Translations under genes and position numbers: made by a program
NCBI GenBank assembly: GCA_036480335.1
Contig: JAZGGH010000062.1
Span: 1-21,823 of the forward strand
Length of the DNA: 21,823 nt
Direction: 5' to 3'
Source: JAZGER01 sp036480335
Lineage (GTDB): Bacteria > Pseudomonadota > Gammaproteobacteria > DSM-19610
In this document: in pieces, positions 6,717-13,434 of the stretch
Layout of the letters: the number at the start of each line of letters is the position of its first letter
Position numbering within the stretch: the stretch's first letter is position 1
Notes under the pieces: model-generated
What the model saw: only the letters and a program-made list of their open reading frames with translations
Databases searched by the model: none
Told to the model about the DNA's origin: nothing

Positions 6717-7636
6717 TGTCGCATGGTTTTGTCGATTTACGTTCGGGTAATCATGCTGGTGAAATGAATGAAAGCTTCTGGCCTTCATTTACGGATGTCA
6801 TGATGGTGATTGTCATGATTTTTATCATGGCGAGTCTGGTCATGGTGATCAAAAACTGGGAACTGGTATCTGAATTGCGCGCGACTATTCAGGCAGAGCA
6901 GCAAGCGCAGATGGTGATGCAAACAACCGCTACAACTAACCGCACGCTTTCGGAACAGTTAACCGATACTCAATATCAGTTATCGTTGTTGCGTATGCAA
7001 TTAATGCAGGCGCGTGAACAGAATGTAGAACAACAGAATAGTTTGCAGGAAAGTGACAGGCAGTTGCAATCGGCACAGGGTTTGATTGGCAATCTGCGAC
7101 GCCAGAAGGCCAGTGCTGAACAGACAAGAGCGGATACACAACGACAGTTCTCCCGTACGCAGGAAGATCTGTCAGCATTGAATCAGCGCTTGCAGCTTGT
7201 TTTAGCCGAACAAAATGATCTTCAATCAGAGCTGGATAACAAAACAGATAATCTGAATATACTCAGGGAATCGACTGTGCTGTCAGAAAAACAACTGGTG
7301 GTTTTGCAGCAGGATTTTTCATCGCTGCAGGTTAAATACGACAAGCTTGTCAGACCAGCACGCTCGGCTAAAGGAAAAATTGTGGTCGAGGTGCGCTATG
7401 AAAAACACAGCAATGTTGCTGTTATCAAATATCGACGTGCATCTGAGAAGACGTTCAAAACGGTGAAACGCAGTGAGCTGGATCGCTATCTAACCAGGCT
7501 GAAAACAGATAATCCGGGTAAGTTATACGTCAAGATTATTATTCCATCAAACAGTGGATTGTCTTATAACGAAGCCTGGAAGTTTACGTCCGAGATTCTG
7601 GCGAAATATGATTACTATCATCAGGAAGAGCAGTAA
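6713..7636 (+). CDS. Coiled-coil partner of the proton channel (ExbD/MotB-like)
   Basis: 307 aa. A single membrane helix (about 26-46) is preceded by FWPSFTD28, placing an aspartate at the helix entry just where MotB, TolR and ExbD have their proton-carrying Asp. Residues about 50-215 are Gln/Glu-rich heptads predicting a long periplasmic coiled coil, far longer than in TolR or ExbD. The C-terminal part (about 222-307: GKIVVEVRYEKHSNVAVIKY and LYVKIIIPSNSGLSYNEAWK) resembles the small ExbD/TolR periplasmic domain in its strand-helix pattern; this is inference. It lacks the OmpA-type peptidoglycan-binding signature (N-x2-L-S-x2-R-A) of MotB and ZorB. Start ATG at 6713 overlaps the upstream TGA by 3 of 4 bases (ATGA), so the pair is coupled. 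Confidence 0.78.
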   Translation: MMSHGFVDLRSGNHAGEMNESFWPSFTDVMMVIVMIFIMASLVMVIKNWELVSELRATIQAEQQAQMVMQTTATTNRTLSEQLTDTQYQLSLLRMQLMQAREQNVEQQNSLQESDRQLQSAQGLIGNLRRQKASAEQTRADTQRQFSRTQEDLSALNQRLQLVLAEQNDLQSELDNKTDNLNILRESTVLSEKQLVVLQQDFSSLQVKYDKLVRPARSAKGKIVVEVRYEKHSNVAVIKYRRASEKTFKTVKRSELDRYLTRLKTDNPGKLYVKIIIPSNSGLSYNEAWKFTSEILAKYDYYHQEEQ

Positions 7637-7735
7637 TGGGTGCCTCTATTAAATCAGGCCGCAGTATAGTAAAGCCTATAGGCATGATTGCAAAATCATC
7701 CAACGCAGAATGTATATCTACTGTATTTGATTCAT
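7637..7735. other. Convergent intergenic spacer with MITE-end motif
   Basis: It contains GGGTGCCTCTATTAA (7638-7652), a copy of the MITE end motif, two bases after the upstream stop. It also has a small hairpin ATGATT-GCAA-AATCAT (7684-7699). No matching second end is seen here. No strong terminator is evident. Confidence 0.5.
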
Positions 7736-8494
7736 CTACCGCCGGCGTTTAAACCACATCCACAAACCGCTTAATGACAGGAGTATCAGCAATACTGCGG
7801 CTGCATCCATCACCCATGGCCCGATAGAACCAAAAATACGGCCGCTATGCAGATCAAGTATTACTCGTTCAAGTGGCAAAATATTTGAGCGGTATTGTTT
7901 CTGTAGTTGCTGACTGTATGTCTTATCCGGTTTGCTGGCCAATGCCCAGGTGATTTCTTTGCTTGGGTCTTTCCATCTATTCCATTGCAGGAAGTCCGCA
8001 TCGGGTGAGAACAACCCTGCCGGAGTGTCGATAACAATATGACCACCTGAGTCGATGCCTGCACGGCTTGTTTGATGCAGAGCAACAGTTGTCGATTTCA
8101 GGCGTTCAACGATTTCTCCTGTGCTGGTTATTAGCAGGATATCCGGTTGGGTAATGATCAGGCGTAAATCATCTTTAGCAACGGCACTAAGCAGTTTGTC
8201 ATAGTGACCATGAAGCTTTTGTGTATCAAGAAATAATTGCCCATCGAGCATGGCAATGGTTTGTTCGTTAACGGGATAGGCAGTGACTTCAGCCGCTTTG
8301 ATGCCATACCAGTCAAGTATCCGCTGTGAAGAAATCATCTTCTGGTTGAGCTGAAATGATTCTGTGTGATTCAATAAAATACCGGTAACTGAGAGTATCA
8401 GCAAAAAGAATGCCGAGGCAATGCCCAGGTAGCGATGCCAGATATAAAAAGATTTTAACTTGAACCTCTTTTTGCGGTGATGTGCGTGCGACAT
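7736..8494 (-). CDS. PepSY-associated transmembrane protein
   Basis: 252 aa. A basic N-terminus is followed by helix 1 (about 26-42), preceded by H20-R-Y-L-G and followed by LLNHT. A long periplasmic part comes next, and a C-terminal helix (about 229-247) is introduced by L-D-L-H-S-G-R-I-F-G-S-I-G-P-W-V-M-D. These His-containing motifs flanking the helices are those of the PepSY-associated TM family, found in proteins that move electrons across the inner membrane to periplasmic flavoproteins or reduce ferric siderophores. The histidines next to the membrane could ligate haem. It is the third gene of a Fur-box operon, 6 nt after the FMN-binding gene, so a role in iron reduction or uptake is the best inference. 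Its substrate is unknown. Confidence 0.82.
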   Translation of the reverse strand: MSHAHHRKKRFKLKSFYIWHRYLGIASAFFLLILSVTGILLNHTESFQLNQKMISSQRILDWYGIKAAEVTAYPVNEQTIAMLDGQLFLDTQKLHGHYDKLLSAVAKDDLRLIITQPDILLITSTGEIVERLKSTTVALHQTSRAGIDSGGHIVIDTPAGLFSPDADFLQWNRWKDPSKEITWALASKPDKTYSQQLQKQYRSNILPLERVILDLHSGRIFGSIGPWVMDAAAVLLILLSLSGLWMWFKRRR

Positions 8495-8500
8495 GTGTTA

Positions 8501-9034
8501 TTACCGGGTTTCGCTATCAAGAAATAATGCCAGTGTGGCGAGTCGTTGCATGGCTCTTACTGACAGGGTGGCACCGGAAATGCCGTCGATTTTCTGATTC
8601 AGTTGGTCGTTATCTGTGAGTGACAGTTGTTCGAATTGTCGGGTAAAAAATGCGTGCCGAATTTCGTCACCACGGCTTTCCCGAAATGCCAACACGCGGA
8701 TTTGCTGGATAGCGCCATCCTTGACAACGATACCGACTGTGATGGGATGCTCTTTGCCGATCTCATCAAGTATCCAGGCGCTGATGGCTGCATTCTGCCA
8801 GTAGCGGATGCGCAGATTTGGATAATCGTGGTTCAGGATGTTTTTTACCGTCTGTTTCCGATCTCCGGTAAGCCAGACCATTTTAGGTGCAGGTATGGAT
8901 TGCTCGAATGACTGGGCCAGAAACTCGTCGTTTGTTTGATAGGTGCCACGAGCCAGCGAGACATTGGCACTAAAAAACAGGGCTATCAATAGATAGCCCG
9001 ATACAAGATGTAGCGTTGTTAAGCATTTTTTCAA
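8501..9034 (-). CDS. Exported FMN-binding (flavinylated) domain protein
   Basis: 177 aa. Residues 1 to about 29 are a signal peptide. The motif D150-G-I-S-G-A-T156-L-S is the flavinylation signature of RnfG/NqrC-type FMN_bind domains, where the Thr carries FMN attached through a phosphoester by ApbE. No apbE is in the window. The start is a TTG (9032-9034) overlapping the porin stop TGA (TTGA). The next Met would remove the whole signal peptide, so the TTG start is favoured. Between a porin and a PepSY membrane protein, it probably takes electrons from the membrane partner and reduces a periplasmic substrate, such as ferric iron arriving through the porin. That last step is inference from context and the Fur-like site. 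Confidence 0.85.
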   Translation of the reverse strand: MKKCLTTLHLVSGYLLIALFFSANVSLARGTYQTNDEFLAQSFEQSIPAPKMVWLTGDRKQTVKNILNHDYPNLRIRYWQNAAISAWILDEIGKEHPITVGIVVKDGAIQQIRVLAFRESRGDEIRHAFFTRQFEQLSLTDNDQLNQKIDGISGATLSVRAMQRLATLALFLDSETR

Positions 9035-10200
9035 AATTGATAACCAATCCCGAGGTTGAAGCCTTCCAGTTCCCCTGTGCCGGAGTCATAGTCCTGCTTT
9101 TGCAGGTCAACTTTGAGAACGACATCCGGATGAGGCCAGTAGTTCAGGCCAATATCAATCTGGGATTTTTCCGAGTCCGATGAATTGCCTGCCTGATTAT
9201 CCCATTGATTATACCGGGCAAAAATACCAAGAGAAGCGTTGATTTTGTAGGATGGCTCGATATAGAAGCCATTTTGTTCATCAGCACCCACTGCTTCGGG
9301 CCCATCACCATCCAGATTCCATTGCGCATATAGCACACGCAAACCAAAGGGGCCGCGATCAAACACTGCATGAGTTTCAAACAATACGGCGTTACCGGCC
9401 TGGCTGTCATTACCTTGTGTCATGTCTTCCTGATATTGCAGGCTGGCAGCCAGTTCCAGACCTGCTATTCCGGCCCATTTGATGCGGCCAGTTGCCGCCA
9501 GGTCATGCACATCTGCTTTGCTGGTTTTCTGACGCCCCTTGCGAACCGTGTACTGGTTAGCTGCTGAGGTATTCAGGCCTTCATGGAGGCCAATGTTATA
9601 ACTGAAACCCTGACCAAAGCTACCTGCCAGCTCTGCACCGCCTGCCCACCAGGTTGCCGGAACGATATTTTTTTCGACCGGGTTGCGTTCAACACCATAA
9701 AAGGTATTGGGTTCATGAGTTTCATTCAGAATACCCACGGGAATCAGAAATATCCCGGCTCTGGCGCGTAGATTCTGGTTAATATCAAATTCCAGAAAGG
9801 CCTGTTCGAGTTCGATTTCACCCTTTTGTCCATCGCCGGCAATGGAGTGTTCAAGCTCCAGTTCTGAAAAGAAGCGGATATGATCTGAAAACTCGTGGCC
9901 AAAGAAGAGCACAAAGCGATGAAAATCCAGCTCTTTCTTGCGGGCACCATCGTTGTCTTCAAGATTGTTGTAATGCAACTCACCATAGCCACCAATAGAT
10001 GTATGTGACGTTTGTGATGCCTGCCCAGTGTTACCTCCAGTGCTATCGGAGCCTTTCAATGCTTCAATTTCGGTTTGTTGTTGCTGGATGATTTCCCACA
10101 TGTCTGTTTGTGATGGTGTGTCATCTGCGATGCAAGGTTGAGAGGCAGTCACAAGAAGTGAAAGTGCCAGAGGCTGAAACGAAGCGATTCGTAAGTTCAT
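9031..10200 (-). CDS. Outer-membrane porin, phosphate-selective porin type
   Basis: 389 aa. It has a signal peptide (to about residue 25, ending QPCIADD), then a short coiled-coil segment MWEIIQQQQTEIEALK, which is common at the N-terminus of trimeric OprO/OprP-like porins. A beta-barrel follows, beginning IGGYGELHYNN and ending with the outer-membrane C-terminal signature LGIGYQF (terminal Phe). Alternating hydrophobic strands run throughout. It is the first gene of the operon with the FMN-binding and PepSY proteins. A promoter overlapped by a Fur-like box lies upstream, so it is likely induced by iron shortage. The name phosphate-selective is a family label; given the regulation, the solute may be an iron chelate. 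That is inference. Confidence 0.85.
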   Translation of the reverse strand: MNLRIASFQPLALSLLVTASQPCIADDTPSQTDMWEIIQQQQTEIEALKGSDSTGGNTGQASQTSHTSIGGYGELHYNNLEDNDGARKKELDFHRFVLFFGHEFSDHIRFFSELELEHSIAGDGQKGEIELEQAFLEFDINQNLRARAGIFLIPVGILNETHEPNTFYGVERNPVEKNIVPATWWAGGAELAGSFGQGFSYNIGLHEGLNTSAANQYTVRKGRQKTSKADVHDLAATGRIKWAGIAGLELAASLQYQEDMTQGNDSQAGNAVLFETHAVFDRGPFGLRVLYAQWNLDGDGPEAVGADEQNGFYIEPSYKINASLGIFARYNQWDNQAGNSSDSEKSQIDIGLNYWPHPDVVLKVDLQKQDYDSGTGELEGFNLGIGYQF

Positions 10201-10240
10201 TGCTAAATCCTGAATAATGATTTGTTGTGTAAAAAATAGC

Positions 10241-10278
10241 AGTATACAGATAGCGAATGCAAATGCAAACGATTCTCA
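10241..10278 (-). promoter_or_regulatory. Promoter with Fur-like box for the porin-FMN-PepSY operon
   Basis: On the minus strand, -35 TTGCAT (10263-10268) and -10 TATACT (10241-10246) are 16 nt apart. The stretch TGCAAACGATTCTCA (10264-10278) matches the Fur consensus TGATAATNATTATCA at 10 of 14 defined positions and covers the -35 box, a position suited to repression when iron is plentiful. Confidence 0.6.
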
Positions 10279-10350
10279 TTAAGAGTAGTGATTACCCAGA
10301 GGTTATCATGCTACACTGGTATGCATATTTAAGAGTTGAAGGAGAATGAA

Positions 10351-10734
10351 ATGAATGCTGTTGTTTTTGACTCGTCACTGAGTCCATCGGATATCCAATT
10401 GTCACCCTCTGCAATAGAAAAAATGGGCGAGTTGTTTAACAGTATTGACGATGATCTGGATGCTATCAGGGTTTTTGTTTCAGGTGGAGGTTGTGGCGGC
10501 ATGACTTATGGCATGACCTTTACTGACACGAAAACACCTTATGACTGCGAATTGCAGGCGGATGGTTTCAAATTGTACGTTGATAGTGTGGCACTGAATT
10601 TTTTGCGCGGTGTCGAGATTGATTATGTTGAACGCCCCAGTGGTGCCAGTTTTGTCTTTAACAATGTGTTTGCGGCGACCGGTGGTTCTGGTGCCTGTGG
10701 CGGTTGTGGTTCCTCTGGTGGGGGTTGTGGTTAA
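10351..10734 (+). CDS. IscA/HesB-like A-type Fe-S carrier, atypical C-terminus
   Basis: 127 aa from ATG 10351, chosen because GGAG lies 6 nt upstream. A longer TTG frame at 10336 would overlap that site. The core VFVSGGGC48GGMTYGMTF, then YVDSVALNFLRGVEIDYVE, is the A-type carrier fold, with C48 matching the first cluster cysteine of IscA. The usual C-terminal CxC (CGCGxSF) is replaced by C116-G-G-C119-GSSGGG-C126-G after a Gly-rich hinge, giving a CxxC plus an extra cysteine. A standard erpA is also present at 15294, so this is a second, diverged member. A-type proteins deliver Fe-S clusters to apo-enzymes. Its client is unknown. An ATP-grasp gene follows 29 nt downstream. Confidence 0.88.
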   Translation: MNAVVFDSSLSPSDIQLSPSAIEKMGELFNSIDDDLDAIRVFVSGGGCGGMTYGMTFTDTKTPYDCELQADGFKLYVDSVALNFLRGVEIDYVERPSGASFVFNNVFAATGGSGACGGCGSSGGGCG

Positions 10735-10738
10735 GTGA

Positions 10739-10753
10739 TTAATAGAGGTACCC
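10739..10753. repeat. Isolated MITE-end motif
   Basis: TTAATAGAGGTACCC is the reverse complement, with one mismatch, of GGGTGCCTCTATTAA at 7638-7652. It is also nearly the same as the right end of the element at 4624-4638. It lies between the Fe-S carrier and the ATP-grasp gene. No partner end is seen within 100 nt. Confidence 0.5.
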
Positions 10754-10763
10754 TTTATTCGTT

Positions 10764-12026
10764 ATGAACCGCCAGCGCGTTCTGCTGGTTGCCTATCCGA
10801 ACAGTTATCGTATTGGCGCCTATCTCCGGGCAGCCAAAGCTCTGGGTGTTGCCGTGATTGTGGCATCACCCGGTAAATATTCTCTGGTGACAGCCGTCGC
10901 CGCCGGTATTCATATTAATCTTAATGATCCTCATGCAGTTGAGCAGTTGCTTGAAGTTTCTCAGACGATGCCTTTTGAAGGTGTTATCGCAACAGATGAT
11001 GCATCTGTTGAGCTGGCTAGCCAGATTGCCCATAAACTGGGGTTGCCAGGTAATTCTCCCAAGGCTGCAAAAATTTCCCGTCGCAAGGATTTGTCACGTG
11101 CCTGTTTGTTAGCAGCATCGGTGCCAGTGCCTGAGTTTTTACTGCTGAATCTGCGCCAGCCTTTACAGATGCAATTAGCGGGACTGGACTATCCGGTTGT
11201 TATTAAGCCTGTTTCACTATCAGGCAGTCGAGGTGTGATACGGGTTGATAATGAGGCAGACTGTCTACGCGCGATCGCCCGTGTTGAGACTATGTTGATC
11301 GGGGATACATCGATACCCGAAGCAGAAAAACAAAGCTTGCTTATCGAAGAATATATTTCTGGTCCGGAGCTCGCCATTGAAGGTGTTTTGCACAAAGGTG
11401 AATTTCAGTTGCTGGCTATTTTTGATAAGCCTGAGTCCATGGAAGGGCCTTTTTTTGTAGAGACTTATTATGTAACGCCTTCCCGGCATTCCCGCCAGGA
11501 TCAGAGACTGGCAGTGGATAGCATCGCTCAAGCCTGTGCCGCTTATGGGCTCACTGAAGGGCCGGTTCATGCAGAATGTCGACTGGCTGAGGGTAAAGCC
11601 TGGATAATGGAAGTGGCATCGCGCACCATTGGTGGTGAGTGCGCTCGCCTGTTGACGCATGGAACAGGGCAGGCGTTGGAAACACTGGTGATTGAGAAAT
11701 GTCTGGGTCGGGAAGTGACGATTGAAACACTCTCATCAGGGGTGGGTGTGATGATGTTGCCTATTACTGAAGCGGGTATTCTACGGCGTGTAGAAGGTGT
11801 GTTGGCTGCGCAGCGAGTGGCGGGTATTGACGAAATTCTGATCAGTTATCGGGAAGGCTATCCCTTGCTGCCATTGCCGGAAGGCGGGAGCTATCTGGGT
11901 TTCATCTTTGCAACAGCGGCAACTCCTGCCGAGGTTGAAGAGGCGCTCAGGGCTGCCTATGCAAAGCTAAATGTAGTGATTGCACCTGTTTTTCAGGTGT
12001 CTTCGAGTGTTGCAGTCGAGGTGTAA
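10764..12026 (+). CDS. ATP-grasp domain carboxylate-amine ligase
   Basis: 420 aa. It begins with a Rossmann-like pre-ATP-grasp segment, RVLLVAYPNSYRIGAYLRAA. The central ATP-grasp fold follows: K-D-L-S-R (about 106-110), YPVVIKPVSLSGSRGV (about 142-157, ATP-binding Lys and the Ser/Gly-rich loop), IEEYISGPELAIEGV, then E-C-R-L near GPVHAE and the metal-binding E-V-A-S-R-T-I-G-G-E. This is the architecture of L-amino-acid ligases and related peptide-forming enzymes. The C-terminal domain resembles the lid seen in the L-amino-acid ligase group. These enzymes activate a carboxylate as acyl phosphate and join it to an amine. Substrates cannot be read from the sequence. The upstream ribosome-binding sequence is poor. 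It probably shares a transcript with the Fe-S carrier gene. Confidence 0.85.
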   Translation: MNRQRVLLVAYPNSYRIGAYLRAAKALGVAVIVASPGKYSLVTAVAAGIHINLNDPHAVEQLLEVSQTMPFEGVIATDDASVELASQIAHKLGLPGNSPKAAKISRRKDLSRACLLAASVPVPEFLLLNLRQPLQMQLAGLDYPVVIKPVSLSGSRGVIRVDNEADCLRAIARVETMLIGDTSIPEAEKQSLLIEEYISGPELAIEGVLHKGEFQLLAIFDKPESMEGPFFVETYYVTPSRHSRQDQRLAVDSIAQACAAYGLTEGPVHAECRLAEGKAWIMEVASRTIGGECARLLTHGTGQALETLVIEKCLGREVTIETLSSGVGVMMLPITEAGILRRVEGVLAAQRVAGIDEILISYREGYPLLPLPEGGSYLGFIFATAATPAEVEEALRAAYAKLNVVIAPVFQVSSSVAVEV

Positions 12027-12055
12027 ATAGTCCAGACAAGATTATCTGCAGGCGT

Positions 12056-12340
12056 TTATTTTTTGCCGCCGCTGGCCTGGAAGCCCTGAGGGGTTTGACC
12101 CATTTCGCCTTCGCCGAACAAAAAGCCGAGCATGTGTTGTTCGATGATTTCAACACTTTTCAGATCAGCAGTGCTGAGACCATTTTCATTGATGATCAAG
12201 GTCAGTCGTTCGAGCCAGTTAGTCCAGCCTTCACTAGAGACGCTTTCATAAATGCGGATGCCAATTTCACCCGGCATGGGGGGTGCATCCAGTCCTTCAG
12301 CTTCACGTTTTAATACCACACAATTGACAATATGAGTCAT
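12056..12340 (-). CDS. yggX: YggX-type Fe(II)-trafficking/oxidative damage protection protein
   Basis: 94 aa, close to the usual 90. The sequence HIVNCVVLKREAEGLDAPPMPGEIGIRIYESVS, then TLIINENGLSTAD, gives the YggX signature: a conserved Cys near the N-terminus, K-x-E-A-E-G-L-D, P-G-x-x-G-x-R-I-Y, and L-I-N-E. These small cytoplasmic proteins protect Fe-S enzymes from oxidants and influence iron availability. The normally conserved W-x-x-W region is present as GWTNW. It lies 53 nt downstream of hemJ on the same strand and ends 29 nt from the convergent ATP-grasp gene. Start ATG at 12338-12340. Confidence 0.93.
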   Translation of the reverse strand: MTHIVNCVVLKREAEGLDAPPMPGEIGIRIYESVSSEGWTNWLERLTLIINENGLSTADLKSVEIIEQHMLGFLFGEGEMGQTPQGFQASGGKK

Positions 12341-12393
12341 GTCGATAACCAGTTTGTTTAGTTAAACAGCTTCGGATGTGAAATTTACCAGCA

Positions 12394-12810
12394 TTAGACG
12401 GGCCTGACAACGGCCAGGAGTATAACAATGACCAGTATGATGGCAGGGAATTCATTGAACCAGCGATAGAAAACAGCGCTGCGACGGTTTTTCTTCAGGG
12501 CAAAGTCAGTGATTAGCTTACGACAGTAGATGTGATAGATGATCAATGCCACGATGCAGGCCAGTTTGATCTGCAACCAGAGTTCGTTGATGGGCCAGTG
12601 CCAGCGATACAGCAGAATCAGGCCAAAGATGGCGGTCAGTATGCCACCGAGCGTCATGATGGCAAACAGTTTTCTTTCCATAACAATGAAACGCTGGTGA
12701 CCTGTTTCGTCATTGCAGTCAGCGTGATAGACGAATAATCTGGGCAGGTAGAACAGGCCTGCAAACCAGGTGACCATAAAGATGACGTGAAATGCTTTGA
12801 GCCAGAGCAT
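12394..12810 (-). CDS. hemJ: Protoporphyrinogen IX oxidase HemJ
   Basis: 138 aa from the ATG at 12808-12810, which has AGGA 6 nt upstream. The open frame extends further, to 12894, but that part is antisense-free tlpA coding sequence, and known HemJ proteins start MLWxKAFH. It has four membrane helices. Key features are the conserved H8 in KAFH, WFAGLFYLPRLFVYH with the second conserved His, and W-L-Q-x-K in the loop before helix 3. HemJ converts protoporphyrinogen IX to protoporphyrin IX, the penultimate step of haem synthesis. It begins 2 nt after the tlpA-like stop, so the two are coupled; yggX follows. Confidence 0.93.
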   Translation of the reverse strand: MLWLKAFHVIFMVTWFAGLFYLPRLFVYHADCNDETGHQRFIVMERKLFAIMTLGGILTAIFGLILLYRWHWPINELWLQIKLACIVALIIYHIYCRKLITDFALKKNRRSAVFYRWFNEFPAIILVIVILLAVVRPV

Positions 12811-12812
12811 AT

Positions 12813-13331
12813 TTATCCTGTTTTTCCTGATGTTGTGAGCATGGCATTGATCTGTTGGTGGAGTGTTGTGAAGTTGAGTTCGCCTGTCTTCCAAAATGCG
12901 ATTTTTCCATCGGGTGCGATCAGGAAAGTTGTCGGTGTGAGTCTGACATTACCAAAAGCCGCTGCTGCTTTGCCATCCAGATCAAGTGCGATGGGGTAGG
13001 GGATTTGACGCGCTTCGGCCAGCTCTATTACCCGATTGGGTGGATCATAGGCCATGGCAATGCTGATGATTTGCAGGCCAGCAGGTGCCAGGGCGGTGTA
13101 GAGTTCAGATATATGAGGCATCTCTTTGATGCAGGCAGGGCAGGTGGTTGCCCAGAAATTGATCAGTACGGGATGGCCACGTAAAGATTCCAGTGCTATG
13201 GACTGTCCCTTGATGGTTTTCAGTGTAACAGGCGGGGCATCGGTGAGTCCCCGTAGCGAGAACCAGGCGAATGCCATGCTGGTAACCAGAACCAGTGCCG
13301 ACAAAGCGATCAGAGTGCTTTTTGTTTTCAT
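12813..13331 (-). CDS. TlpA/ResA-like membrane-anchored thioredoxin
   Basis: 172 aa. An N-terminal membrane anchor or signal (about 5-25) is followed by a thioredoxin fold of the AhpC/TSA-Redoxin subgroup. The segment G-H-P-V-L-I-N-F-W-A-T-T-C64-P-A-C67-I-K-E-M-P holds the redox pair, and a cis-Pro region LTPTTFLIAPDGKI lies further on. The fold faces the periplasm. Members reduce disulfides during cytochrome c maturation or in other envelope proteins. Placed directly before hemJ with a 2-nt gap, it suggests a link to haem or cytochrome biogenesis, although gene position alone does not prove it. The divergent 103-nt gap to argC must contain promoters for both, but I see no convincing boxes. 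Confidence 0.9.
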   Translation of the reverse strand: MKTKSTLIALSALVLVTSMAFAWFSLRGLTDAPPVTLKTIKGQSIALESLRGHPVLINFWATTCPACIKEMPHISELYTALAPAGLQIISIAMAYDPPNRVIELAEARQIPYPIALDLDGKAAAAFGNVRLTPTTFLIAPDGKIAFWKTGELNFTTLHQQINAMLTTSGKTG

Positions 13332-13434
13332 AATTGAAATATACGCGGGTTATTGTCGCAATGACACATGGACAGATAAACGGGAAGCAAGCAGAATAGG
13401 CATTTCTGTCTGAAACAATAAGCAGGGTTTGATA

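Noticed and set aside
5766..7636. Zorya phage-defence system
   Set aside because: Only a ZorAB-like topology is present. The partner lacks the OmpA-type peptidoglycan-binding domain, and no zorC, zorD or zorE gene follows.
7684..7699. Rho-independent terminator between the convergent genes
   Set aside because: The stem is A/T-rich, only 6 bp, and has no U-tract.
12811..12894. N-terminal extension of hemJ
   Set aside because: It lies wholly in tlpA coding sequence, and known HemJ proteins begin at MLW-KAFH.
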